Below, in pieces: positions 22,501 through 33,405 of a stretch of DNA of 64,000 nt; the first letter of the stretch is position 1, and each line of letters starts with the position of its first letter. Origin of the DNA: Axinella damicornis (lineage: Eukaryota > Porifera > Demospongiae > Axinellida > Axinellidae); contig OZ007513.1 of assembly GCA_963931865.1 (NCBI GenBank), positions 5,060,168-5,124,167 on the forward strand, given 5' to 3'. The notes under the pieces were generated by a model. That model worked only from the letters and a program-made list of their open reading frames with translations, searched no databases and had not been told where the DNA came from. The translations under genes were made by a program, and so were the position numbers.

Positions 22501-22712
22501 AAGAAGGACTTTGAACTCTGTAAACTAACCAGCATCATTAGCACCTCCCCAAATGGTACCAGACAGCTTGGTAACCACACACCGTGATCACGCACCACAC
22601 ATGGATACCGTATTCCAAAATACAGTCGATTGCAGTTGCGTTTGAACATTGCGTGTTGCGTTGCGTGATTGCGTTGCATTTCATGTTACACGTGCGTGGA
22701 CTGTTTGTACTT

Positions 22713-22756
22713 CTAGTCTCGTTCCCAGCTCTCCCTGGATCTGGGAACAAGACTAG
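22713..22756. mobile_element. 44-bp TIR hairpin with perfect 9-bp target duplication
   Basis: CTAGTCTCGTTCCCAG at the left faces CTGGGAACAAGACTAG at the right with only 12 bp between them. TTTGTACTT occurs exactly on both sides (22704-22712 and 22757-22765). This copy is the clearest evidence that the family transposes. Confidence 0.85.
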
Positions 22757-22807
22757 TTTGTACTTTGTTGAATAGAGTCTAATTCAAAAGGTGGCTGGCA
22801 ATTCGAA

Positions 22808-23764
22808 ATGTCTTGTGAACCGGGAAGAAAGGCTGCGTACTCACCAGACTTGAGGTACAGGATGGTTTGGCAACGGTTTGGTATGGAACTACCTTATAGA
22901 TCAGTCGCTCAGAGTCTCAATGTATCAGTTGGGACAGTACACAACATTTGTAAGCTGTTTGAACAAACTGGATTTGTAGATCCATGCAAACCTGATCGTA
23001 CTAACACTAGATTGCTCTCTCCATATGATGAGCTGCTTGTCACTGGTCTACTGTTAGAAACTCCCAGTCTGTATCTAAGTGAAGTCAGGCACAGAATAGA
23101 AGAGATTACATGCATCCAAGTCACACCTTCTACACTTTGCCGCATATTACACAGACATGGTTTCACTCGCAAAAAGATACAGCAGGTGGCTTTGCAGAGG
23201 TCTAGTGAATATAGAGGGGATTTCATGGCTGAAATGCAATTCTTCAATGTCAATCAACTGCTGTGGGTTGATGAAACGGGTTGTGACAGGAGAGATAATG
23301 TGAGAAAAATGGGATATGCACTGAAGGGAGAACGACCTGTCTACCATCGCCTTTTGCATAGAGGACAGAGGATATCAGCCGTAGCAGCTTTGTGCTCTGA
23401 TGGAGTCATTGCGTTGGAATTGGGAGGAGGGACCTTTAATGGAGAGAAGTTTGTTGAGTTCATCACAGGAACTCTTATACCAGAAATGCTTCAGTTTGAT
23501 GGCAGCAATCCAAGTCTGTGCTGGTACTGGATAATTGCTATACATCATGTGTCACCAGCACTACAGGTACTATCTGATGCTGGGATAGTGACCATGTTTC
23601 TGCCACCATACAGTCCTGATCTAAATCCTGCAGAGGAACTATTCAGTTTAGTGAAATACTATCTCAGAGAGCATGATGACCTCCCAAACCAATAATCAGG
23701 GCTGCATATGACTCGGTAACAGCTGCAGACTGTTTCGTCGATGCTGTATTACGACGAAAATTGA
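22808..23764 (+). pseudogene. IS630/Tc1-mariner transposase, inactivated
   Basis: The 295-residue ORF 22808-23695 starts with a helix-turn-helix region (YRSVAQSLNVSVGTVHNIC) and has the first catalytic Asp in LLWVDETGCD (about 23262-23284) and the Glu in YSPDLNPAEE (about 23610-23639). The second catalytic block should read LDNC followed by IHHV. Here it is present only in another frame: GTACTGGATAATTGC encodes VLDNC, but the ORF reads WYWIIA. One base appears lost before it and two after it, so the frame is restored while the Asp is lost. A further shift near 23690 puts the C-terminal RAAYDSVTAADCF out of frame. The ORF therefore looks longer and more intact than the enzyme is. Confidence 0.85.
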
Positions 23765-23822
23765 AAACACGAAATTTTTCAACGTCGAATAATTTATGAA
23801 TGTGTGAGTTCGAAGTACAAGT

Positions 23823-23975
23823 ATGGCTCTGCGCTACCAGAAACCTGTTGATGGTGTTCCCGATCCTGGAAGATCACTGAGCTCTTCTATATCAGCCCAA
23901 GCGCGCGATCGCGGAAGTGAACTTCTGAAGGCAGTTGGAACCACGGACCGAGACAGACGGGTAAAATCTTTCGAG
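23823..23975 (+). CDS. Candidate first exon, product unknown
   Basis: An ATG opens 51 codons (MALRYQKPVDGVPDPGRS at the start) that end at the consensus donor GTAAGT. It follows the dead transposase inside the Tc1-type element. A possible later exon at 25491-25658 (+) reads EAVRRFVGEFMDPSFKRRLP and ends at a GTAAGG donor. I could not link the two firmly or identify them. Confidence 0.35.
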
Positions 23976-24320
23976 GTAAGTAGCCGATGGCAGTTCCCTC
24001 TCTATCAGTGATACAGCATGGGTGTCTGCTGCATTCCCTCGCTCGCGCTGATCTGACGCTCCAGCTCCTCTTCAATGGCGCGACATGGTATCCGGTCCCG
24101 GGAACGCGTGTGTACGCATACGCGTACATGTGGACGGCGTGGTGTAATTTTCGTCGGTTTGCTCGAGCGACGAAAATAAAACAATGCGAAATATTAAAAG
24201 GCGAAATATATTTAACACAAAAAGTTCCGGATCTACGGTATACAATGTCATGTACATGCATAGTTTTACAATATCAAGAACAGTTTCTGTGATTACAATT
24301 GTTCTGCCTGTGTGCATGTG

Positions 24321-25124
24321 TTATAATTGTTTAATGTCAGAAAGAATAGTTATCTTCAACTCTTCATACTCCTCGTTAGATACAACTCCACCCTCATTGA
24401 GCTTATGCCATTTAGCTAACTGATCGAGAAGTTCACTGCGAACTGAAACTCTCTTGGCTGGTGATACTCCAGTAGTAGAAGGTACTCTTTTTGCCGGTGG
24501 CGACTGTGACACGCTGTTTTGTTGCCGTTTACGTCCACACCAAAATGGTTTGTCTGGCGGCTCATCAGTTGAGACGTGTTTCCCCAAACGTATCATCTGA
24601 GCCCACATTCTTAACTGTTCAAGAGTATACTTATATTACCATGCTTTTTGCGTAGCTCATCACACTTTTCGTCAACTTCAGACAGGCTTTTCTTGTGCTC
24701 TTCAAAATTCGATTCACCTTTTTTACCACTCTTTCCTTGAGCACGTTGGACATGCCCACAGCTGAATGCTACGTTTTCCTTCATGATTTTCATACATCAC
24801 TTGAATATCTTCATCGGTATTCAGCCACTGCTTCTTGCCCTTCGTTCCATGACCAGGCTCTAAGTAACCCAAGTCAACATGGTCATTGTCAGGCTTCTCA
24901 CCACCAACATCAACTGAAGGCACTTTGGTAGTCAGAAACGCTCTCAAGTCCTTCAGCTTTCCAAACCGTTTCCATTCACAAATACGCACATTCTTAAACT
25001 CACTCAGGCGCCCAGGATTCATTATTTTGATGGAGTATTCAAATCTAACTTCAGGACGATCCTGTACGTCATGTGATGATGCTCTATCTACTTCCACGTC
25101 GCTATCATTTACTTTATAGTCCAT
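24321..25124 (-). CDS. Protein with C-terminal SHOCT-like motif, probably degraded
   Basis: Minus-strand ORFs 25124-24723, 24793-24611 and 24608-24321 follow one another. The first starts at ATG 25124 and reads EDIQVMYENHEGKRSIQLW near its end; then a run of A's shifts the frame to GKKGESNFEEHKKS. The last ends LAKWHKLNEGGVVSNEEYEE and KITILSDIKQL, which fits the short SHOCT oligomerisation motif (L..L...G.IT.EE...K...L). A short intron near 24638-24610 is possible but its phases do not match. The gene lies in the Tc1-type element opposite to the transposase, so it may be cargo or an older host gene fragment. Confidence 0.5.
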
Positions 25125-25271
25125 CTAAGTGTTCCCTTCAGTGTCCCCTTCAGTGTCTATTAGGTCTATTACAACCTGCAAATGGGTTAAAAGGTTATAT
25201 GTAACACACACATGCACACGCACACACACACATGCACAATCATCAAATGGATGCTCATGCAGTACTCAGGC

Positions 25272-26021
25272 TAGTCTCGTGCCCAGACCCCACCCCCCGG
25301 GGGAGAGGGTCTGGTTACACAAGCCCGAATTCTTGGGCTTAGCGGAATTGCCGAATCCTTGTAATTGTAGGTGCAAAAATGCTAAATGAAACATGAATCT
25401 CATCATCACACACAGTACGGCCAAATTATGGCTGAAAGTCGTGCATGTATTCGCTGCGGCATCTGCGAGACAACATATTACTTGTAGCAGTGAAACAGCG
25501 CAGAAAGCTCAACCCGTGCAAACTTACAAACGAAGCTGTTCGGAGATTCGTTGGCGAGTTCATGGATCCTTCTTTCAAGAGAAGACTGCCCGATGCCGAG
25601 TACTATGTGTGCCAGAAAGACTTCCAACAGATCGTAGCTAGGTATCCAAAAACTGACGGTAAGGCAGCATAGCACAGATACTTTCCACTCCCGGTAGGAA
25701 GACAGGAGACTTCCAACAAAGAAAATGCTCGCAGAACGTGCATTTGTTCCTCCGTGGGTTCATCGTAGCCTAATGCCTGTACTCCAAGCAACACTGCTGC
25801 TTTTACCACTTCAACAGGGAACCTTTCGCGAAGACGCTTGACACACACCGTTTAGCCATTATTGCTGATGACTACATTCCTCCGCTACCAAATTATTCTA
25901 ATAAACGCCGCTTTGCAATTTCATTGGCCGCTTTCAAATTCTGAAGCGAGCCCAAGGATTTGGACTTGTGTAACCAGACCCTCTTTCTCGCACGTGCGAG
26001 GAGGGTCTGGGCACGAGACTA
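25272..26021. mobile_element. 750-bp TIR element carrying a helicase fragment
   Basis: Left end TAGTCTCGTGCCCAGACC, right end its complement, with the similarity continuing about 55 bp inward (GGTCTGGTTACACAAG on both sides) and a small internal hairpin in each end. Flanks are TACTCAGGC (25263-25271) and TACTTAGGC (26022-26030), eight of nine bases equal. The ends match the short hairpin family seen elsewhere. The interior holds a RecQ-like fragment and a candidate exon, unrelated to any transposase. Confidence 0.75.
25630..25848 (-). pseudogene. RecQ-like helicase N-terminal fragment
   Basis: The minus strand reads LGYDEPTEEQMHVLRAF and then LPTGSGKYLCYAALPSVF. The second is the Walker A box (motif I) of RecQ-type DEAH helicases and the first resembles the motif 0 region before it. 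The spacing is right but the rest of the helicase is absent. It lies wholly in the 750-bp TIR element, so I read it as captured sequence. Confidence 0.7.
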
Positions 26022-26689
26022 TACTTAGGCAGGCATCAGATAACCGCTGTATACAAGCCATGAATAAGATTTCACAATCATTGCACAGATGTGAAAAAGG
26101 CGGGGAAAGCAGTACAACCAGTCTCGGTGGGGCTTCCAGCCACTTGAGTTCAAAGCTAGCCCGTTCCCTATTTTTCTGTACAAAGATTGCAATCTGCAGT
26201 AACACATCCACCATGACGCACACATGCACTCTCACCTAGCTACCCATATGCCTCATTATAACACATTACATCAAAATTAATACAAAAAACCCGTACCTCC
26301 TTCCCTTCACTTTCAGCAGAGGCTGATTGATCACCTGATCGGCACACAATTTTGTTGGATGCTTGAAACGGCCCAAGTTGAACATGACTTGAAGCAGAAC
26401 AGCTATCAGATCCCCCACAGTTGTACGCTGTCCACATTTCCATACTTTCAAGGAGCGCAACATGTGAAAAACAGAGAAACAGCTCTCACTCAACAAGGCG
26501 CCTAGCTACAATGTATACAGACATGCACATGCAAAAATTATTCTAACCATGTGATACGGAAGGAGATTGCGCAACTCTGACATGCAACGTAATCATCCAA
26601 CGCAACACGCACGCGCAATGTTCAAACTCAACTGCAATCGACTGTACCATATATGTGACCGTCCCGTGTAGAAATCAAAGATTATTCCA

Positions 26690-26920
26690 GAATGGAAGTA
26701 TTATGAACGCGTTTATAAATTTCAGGGGGAGGTGGATGGGTGCACCCGGAGGGTGCAAAACAGCATGGCCACGTCTGGGCTTAGCCGTGGGTAGCCCTTG
26801 GTTGGAGCCAGGTGGGCCATTTCTCAAGGTTTAAACATAAATGGGCCTAGAAAACAGTATTCTCGTGAAATTCAGTGTTCAAGGCTGATTTTTCTGCTAG
26901 GGCGAACTACCATTGCCTGT
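26690..26920 (-). repeat. Dispersed repeat family, copy 4 (reversed)
   Basis: Contains GGTGCACCCGGAGGGTGC, the complement of a block at 21568-21585, followed by blocks matching copies 1-3 in reverse order. Confidence 0.6.
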
Positions 26921-26949
26921 GATTCTTGATCACCTACTCGTTTATGAGT

Positions 26950-27134
26950 GGATGTGGTTAGAGTCTTGAATGTCGAAAGCTCCTACATTTTGAACCACTC
27001 AGTTCACTTTGAGATGGTATTTCAGTCAACTGTCAATGCCGACCCATTGGTCCAAATGGAGAGCCTCAGAATAGTTCCCGTGTGGCACCAGAGGTGCAAA
27101 ACTACACAAGCATCACAATTTCAGAGATTCATCC

Positions 27135-27165
<31 letters not shown>

Positions 27166-27760
27166 GGGGGGCAGCCCTAGCATGCTTTTTTCTGAAACTC
27201 ATGACCACTTTAGGCATACACCTGTTGAAGGCCGATCCGACGGTGCAAGAGGTGTACGACAAAACAGTCCCTGTGTGGCACCAGAGGTACAACAAAGAAT
27301 CAGTGAAACCCGCATTCAATCAAAGGCTGTGCCAACACTCCATACATTTGGACTAGGCCCACTCAGCACCCATGTTTCCAATCCAGTTCCCCGTGCATCT
27401 ATTATCCACATTTATGATGTACAGTCATGTTACTGATTCACAACTGAACAAGCAGTGTGTTTGAACTGTCACACGACTATCACATGACTCTCACATGTGG
27501 CTCTCACTGTCCCATGACTTTTACGTACATAACTAGTGCATGACCCACATCTTATCTCCCACAGGACGAGTGACCCTGACTTAGACTAAGAGAAACTTCT
27601 TTGTAGAGGGAGCTGGAGGGCGTGAAACTTGGGAAGAGAATAGAGTCCAAAAACAAGTAAGAATTCAAATTAATCTGTCAGTTGCATATTGGGTAAATTA
27701 ATTTGGCAGTAATCTCCATTAAACTCCGATCTCCAAGTGTAACTTTCTGCTATACGTACA
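26950..27760 (+). repeat. VPVWHQR repeat, copy 1
   Basis: Two internal subunits, near 27040 and 27230, each encode a peptide like ADPxVQ followed by VPVWHQRY/C. Further downstream it shares CTCCCACAGGA-GAGTGACCC with copy 3. A tract of T's and about 28 G's (27134-27171) interrupts it. Related copies lie at 29290-29760 and 31070-32250, with a reversed fragment at 50298-50370. Confidence 0.7.
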
Positions 27761-28075
27761 GGAGGTCACTGGGTGCTGGGTGCCAGTATAGAAAAGCTAG
27801 AAAAACAAAACATGTCATTGAGCACCATGTGACAACGTGGACCCACCAGTCATGTTAGTGACTTATAATGGAGGTTGTTGGGCATGCACTGTGTGCCAGC
27901 ATAGACCTCAAAGTGTGGCCAGAAAACCAAGGGTCGTTGGGCACCATGTGCCAGCATGGACCTGCCAGCCAAATCAAAATGGTGGCTTACAGTGGAGGTC
28001 TTTGACCTCAAAATTCGGCTGAAAAATATGTGCCAGCATAGACCCACCAACCATATTACGGTGACTTGCACTTCA
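27760..28075. repeat. Imperfect tandem repeat (GTGCCAGCATAGACC)
   Basis: Units of roughly 80-110 bp carry GTGCCAGCATAGACCTC, GGCCAGAAAACCAA and ATGGTGGCTTACA. The same family recurs at 35240-35540 and 36065-36210. Confidence 0.75.
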
Positions 28076-28336
28076 ACATTCTTTCTGTTTTTTACACTTC
28101 ATGAAAGGCTGGAGTTTGCTTTCTGCTGAAAATACCCCCTCTTCCAATTCTTCAAGCTGGCAAAAGCATACTAATCAGAGCTCATTTAAAGTTTGACGAA
28201 GGTTCTTTCCAAACAGATGAGTGTGGTCTGCACAGTTGTAACAAGTCAATGCCGGTCGGTATAGAGGAGTTGGCCGTATGTACCTTTGTTGAAGTATGTA
28301 TGTGATCTTTAACCTCTTGGAAAGGAGGGGACTGGA

Positions 28337-28450
28337 CTGTATACTTCAATCGTCAGACATCATTCCAATCAGACTGGATCTTTCTATGACCAAGCTTGAT
28401 AAAATACTGCCACACTATCTGTGGAGTTGAAATAAAGTCGTACAAGACTT
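28337..28450. repeat. Left copy of a distant inverted repeat
   Basis: About 114 bp here (including ACCAAGCTTGATAAAATACT and TGTGGAGTTGAAATAAAGTC) recur almost identically in reverse orientation at 30267-30380. The right copy lies inside the 870-bp TIR element at 29930-30799. Confidence 0.85.
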
Positions 28451-29289
28451 GAGAAAGACCTAGAGCAGCCTTTTGTGGGTTTATGTAGGTTTAGTGGCAT
28501 TTTCTGTCTGTATACGATCAGTCCAGAGTCCAGTCTATGGTCCAGTCCACAGTCCAGAGTCCTGGTTTTGTAGTGTCCCATTTTGTCTCCAAGTTGTCAG
28601 GGACATAAACCATGGGATGTCAGAGTGATGAATACTTCAGCAGTGTAGCCCTAGTCTCGTGCCCAGACCACAACCCCTCGTGGGGTGAAACGGTCTGGTG
28701 AACGAAGTGAAATTTCATGGACTTATTACCGGAATGTGCTAGGGACAAATGAGATTGCGAGATTGTTAATTATTACATAGTAATTGCTTTGTATACTCTT
28801 AAGCTGGAGAAGGCAAGAGCCTTTGCCATGCCAGTTTGTCCTCAGCGCTTGACTGTGTAGAGCAACGCTACGTCATGGTGACAACTTCTGAATAGACTTT
28901 TTCGTTCCATTGTGCTAGTTGTGAACCCTGTGACATTGCTTATGATGGAGCAAGGTGAGAGTGTTTTGAAGTGAGGTCAGTAAAGGGATCAAGTACACAG
29001 AAGGGTGCAAGCCAATGCTGACCCTAGCCCTAGGGGGCCATTCTTCATATTTGACCCCAGTAAAGTGCCTAAAAGGGCTGCCAAACAAACGGGAAGCAGA
29101 TTTGATTTACGGCGAAGGGTGCTTCTAAACCTATGGGTTTCGTGTCAAGCAAGCCAATAAATTGTTTCAGGACTATAAGGAGTAAAAGTTGCTACTTTGG
29201 GCGTACACTACCGTCCTCTAATTTACGTACTCTAATCAATTTGTACAGCTAGAAATTCAATGAATATGAAGAGTACGAATAAATTATAC

Positions 29290-29760
29290 AGTAGTTCAAT
29301 ACCGACCCACTGGTACAAAAGGTGAGGCTCAGAATAGTTCCCGTGTGGCACCAGAGGTGCAACGCTACATAAGCATCACAATTTCAGAGATTCGTCTATT
29401 TTAGGGGGTAGCCCAAGCATGCTTTTATCTGCAACTGATGAGCTCAACATGCCACTTTGTGCATACACCTGTTGAAGGCTGATCCGACAGTGCAAGAGGT
29501 GAGCCTCAGAACACTCCCTGTGTGGCACCAGAGGTACAAAACTAAAACAACAAAAGCTGCATTCTATCAAAGGCTGTGCCAAAGCTCCATACATGTAGGT
29601 TTGGTGGCGTTGGCTGTCTGTATACGATCAGTCCAGAGTCCAGTCCATGGTCCAGTCCACAGTCCAGAGTCCAGGTTATGTAGCATCTCATACTGTCTCC
29701 AGGTTGTCAGGGACATAAACCATGGGATATCAGAGTAATGAATACCTCAGCAGTGTACAT
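29290..29760 (+). repeat. VPVWHQR repeat, copy 2
   Basis: Both subunits are present (TTCCCGTGTGGCACCAGAGG near 29338, CCTGTGTGGCACCAGAGGTA near 29516). Downstream it shares AGTCCAGAGTCCAGTC and GGACATAAACCATGGGAT with 28530-28640, so this duplicated unit is larger than the coding-like core. Confidence 0.7.
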
Positions 29761-29929
29761 GTAACTGCCCTCAGTTGAGCCACTTGAGCTGTATTTGCTA
29801 AGTAATGAGGTGGAAGTTTGATGTTGGCAAGGTGGTTTTGTAGGTTAAGCCCTCATACAATATTCATTGCTGTGGGGTAAGTCTAAGTACTCCCATTCCC
29901 ACTAAACAACCTTGGAACACTTTGGCAGT

Positions 29930-30799
29930 TAGTCTCGTGCCTGAAACCTGCGCTGAATATCCGTCTGGTGACTTTCAGCAACACTCTCGGTCTTCATTTA
30001 GTATTCATAGCTCACCAACCACCTGAAACCGGACAGAACCGGAAGTCCTATGCGTGAAATGATATAGATTATGTCGTCATTCACCGGACACCATTTAAAA
30101 TCGGACACCGACGAACTATTCGCAACAATGGTCCTAGAAACGCTAATGCTTTCTACGTTCTTAATCCCATACGCTCCGTATTTTTCACGGCGATTTCCTA
30201 TAAAAATGTAGCTTAATCACACTGTGTATATGCATAGTTTTGACCTCTAATTTACTGCTGTTGTCTTGTACGACTTTATTTCAACTCCACAGATAGTGTG
30301 GCAGTATTTTATCAAGCTTGGTCATAGAAAGATCCAGTCTGATTGGAATGATGTCTGACGATTGAAGTATACAGTCCAGTGGAGTCTGAAGGTAGAGGTT
30401 GCCGCCCTCTGAGCATTGATGGTCCGGATGGATTGGCTATCACAGCCATTTGTGGCATAACCTACAAGCCGGTGAACTTTAAATTCATTTTGCTTCTTAT
30501 TCTGCTTCATGAAAATAAACGTACAAATTACGGTTCGTTATCTTACTGCGTCCGAGAGAGATCGCATTGTCCGGTTGATGGTGTCCGAAAATTGATGAGC
30601 TACTCTACGTAATTACAAGAGGAATTTGAATTTTCTACAACTACTCGCTCCTAATAAAGACAAAATTGAATTATCTAAGATTTCATTGGCAGTCTGAAAT
30701 TCCTGCCTAAAGGGTATGAATTTGTAATGAAGGCCAAGGTTCAGCGCAAAGTCGCCAGACCCTCTTTACCGCGAGGGGTGGGGTCTGGGCACGAGACTA
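29930..30799. mobile_element. 870-bp TIR element, same family as 25272-26021
   Basis: Left end TAGTCTCGTGCCTGAAACC, right end GGTCTGGGCACGAGACTA. Flanks TTTGGCAGT (29921-29929) and TCTGACAGT (30800-30808) agree at seven of nine bases. Its interior includes the right copy of the 28337 inverted repeat and an open stretch reading GPDGLAITAICGITYKPV. A further end-like sequence (TAGTCTCGTGCCCAGACC) at about 28652 has no clear partner. Confidence 0.55.
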
Positions 30800-31069
30800 T
30801 CTGACAGTTAGCCTGAGCCTTATATGCCCACATAATTTAGGGAATAAATAAGGACTGCCTCTTATACGTAACCTTGCTGAGAAAACTACTTCTGAATCCT
30901 GTAGACTGATTGTGCCTTGAATCGTTCGTGTGACAATTGTTCGTGTTGAGTAACTTTCGTGATCTGATTGAATGCTTTTATCGACGTTGACCTTATGATG
31001 CTCGACTGAGCTACTTCAGAAAACTCGAGCTGCTGTGGAACCACTCCAGTTACTAACATGCTTGACTGC

Positions 31070-32250
31070 CCAGCCCACTCTTTGACATTGTATTCAGTAC
31101 GTGTGCTGCTCCTGCATTTGGACCTCTCAGTTCACTTAGCCGATACCTTGAGAAGGTATTATTTTCAGTCTACAGTCAGTCTGAAATCTGAAGTCCATCA
31201 TAGAAAGTAGCCATGAATTGTACATGGCCGAAGAACACGTGTTGGTTTCCTTGTTCATTGCTGTAATTGGTTTGTTTTCACAATACAATATACATAATTA
31301 TGGCATCCACATGATCGTAGCACTGAGTACATACGTATGTCTGACCAGTTGATCTTGAGTCTTGGTTGTCGGGACTGTTAGGTACATGCCTCTTTGGTGA
31401 CGTGATGCACCCCTTAGATGGCTGCATGTATAGTCCGTGGTTGAGCCTGTTTTGTACACAGGTTGTGAGTCATGTAAAAGGATAATTGGGTGTAAGGAAC
31501 TGGATTGGAAACATGCATTTATGTGATTAAATGTGGGTTTCGTGACAAGCAAGCCAATATTCAGGACTGTAAGGAGTAAAAGTTGCCGCTTTGGGCATAC
31601 ACTGGTTCATTACTGACCCAGTGGTACAAGAGGTGGGCCTCAGAACAATTCCCGTGTGGCACCAGAGGTGCACCGCTACATAAGCATCACAATTTCATTT
31701 TTGGGGGACAGCCCAAGCATGCTTTTATCTGCAACTGATGAGCATGACATACCACTTTGTGCATATACCTGTTGAAGGCTGATCCAACGTTGTAAGAGGT
31801 GTGCCACAGAACAGTCCCTGTGTGGCACCAGAGGTACGAAAATACAGCAAAGGCCGTATTCGCTTTGCCAAAGCTCCATACGTTTGGACAAGGCCCACGG
31901 GACACCCGTGTTTCCAGTTCACACACTTATGATGTACATCAGAAGTGAACAGGCAGTGATCTCACACGACTATCACATGACTCTCACATGTCTCATGTGA
32001 CTGTCCCAGACTGTTACATAACTAGTGCATGTCTCACATGACTGTCACATATCTGGCACCTGATCTCCCACAGGAGGAGTGACCCTGACTTAGAGAAGCT
32101 TCTCATGTCACCACTGTTAGCAGTAGAGGGAGTTGGAGGCCGCAAAACTTGGGAATGAGAGTCCATAAACAAGTGAGAATTCTATAATTTGGCAGTAATC
32201 TCCATTAATCTCTGATCTCCAATTATATCTTTTCTGCTATACGTAGTACG
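31070..32250 (+). repeat. VPVWHQR repeat, copy 3
   Basis: Similarity to copy 1 starts before the core (CTCAGTTCACTT) and runs past it to the CTCCCACAGGAGGAGTGACC segment. About 400 bp at 31190-31600 are not shared. Frames are broken. Confidence 0.65.
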
Positions 32251-32259
32251 TCTTGACCA

Positions 32260-33130
32260 CGTCTAGCAAGGAAGGGTGGAGTCATTGCACATTCCTCTGT
32301 ATATTGTCGGGTCAAGGGCAGATGTATGTGTGGTAAAGCAGTCAATGGCTGAACTACAGTGCAGTCAAGCAGTCAAGAGCCATTTGTGATACAACAATTG
32401 TACACTCAAGTAGACAAGCAGCATAATGATGGTCAAGATTTCTCGACCCTGGTTGCTGTACTACAGTGTCCCTGCTTCTCTTGCAATGTACGAGCCTATA
32501 GGGATCCACTGATCTTGAACACACGATGGCCTTGATCCAACTTTGAGCTTGTGCAATCACACTTCTGGTATGGCAACACCCATGGACTTCGTTACCTGAA
32601 TTGCACGGGTAATGCATTCTGGAAGGTGATTAATTGCACTACTGTAACAGTGCGTGTATTTAAAATTGATGCCAAAATGCAGTCCAACATTGGCACAGTT
32701 TTGCCGCAAACCGGAAGGCTTCTTACGGGAATCGGAAGGTTTGTTCTGAACAGACGGAAGGCTTCTTCCAAAGAGCACTGGCTATGTACATACGTACCCA
32801 AGTCTTAAGAAACAGTGCAGCTTCGCCTACTAATCTTCCATAGTTCGTTTAGGCCTTCCGTAGCTGGGTTTACATGTACATGTAGGTCTTCCAGAGTCGT
32901 GTTTGTAACAGAAACCCAGACCAGCGACAGAAAGGTTTCCGAGTTTTGGCTCGCATTTTAAAGACGCGTACCGTAGGTGAAGCCGAGTGCAATTTGCCTT
33001 CCTGAATGCATTGCAATACATCTGGAGGAACAAGGCAACGCATTCAAGATTCAATTTTTGTTGGTATACGATCAGCGACAAATATGAAATTACAAAAATA
33101 TAACTAAAACACTAATTGTTATATTGCACG
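32260..33130. other. No gene recognised
   Basis: Short ORFs only. A phrase like GAAGGCTTCTT repeats around 32705-32765. Confidence 0.4.
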
Positions 33131-33159
33131 GAAATTATAGACTTATGTGATGATACCCT

Positions 33160-33405
33160 TCCTTTGCTTCTCCCTCCCTTTCTCTTCCCTCCATCCCTCC
33201 TTCCTCCCTCACTCCCTCCCCCCTTTACTCCCTCCCCCTCCCCCTCCCTCCCTCCCTCCCTCCCTCCTTCTTCCCCTCCCCTCCTTCCCCTCCCTTCCTT
33301 GTCTTCCCTCTCTCCCTTCCTCTTCTATTCCCCCCCCCCCCCCCCCCCCCCCCCCTCCCTCCCTCTCTTCCTCCCTCCCTACCTCCCTCCTTCCCTCCCT
33401 CCCCA
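33160..33405. repeat. Pyrimidine tract with long C run
   Basis: Almost pure CT sequence contains about 25 C's in a row (33331-33355). ORFs across it are artefacts. Two possible short exons follow (33406-33430 and 33633-33710), both with GTACGT donors, but neither is recognisable. Confidence 0.85.

Larger units (their letters stand above)
22621..26646. mobile_element. Tc1/mariner-IS630-type element, about 4 kb, with nested insertions
   Basis: The left end at 22621 starts TACAGTCGATTGCAGTTG; the right end finishes with the complement CAACTGCAATCGACTGTA at 26646. The inverted repeats extend about 65 bp (22621-22684 against 26577-26646) with a 4-base gap and a few mismatches. Ends starting CAGT next to TA are typical of this superfamily, and the element carries a matching transposase at 22808. 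Inside are also a 44-bp hairpin element, a SHOCT-containing ORF on the minus strand and a 750-bp TIR element. I infer that the terminal repeats and the transposase belong together; the right end is 2.9 kb from the transposase, long for the family. Confidence 0.7.

Noticed and set aside
26240..26496. Possible Death-domain exon on the minus strand (LRSLKVWKCGQRTTVGDLIA)
   Set aside because: The pattern is suggestive, but there is no splice or phase support and overlapping frames look similar; left unassigned.
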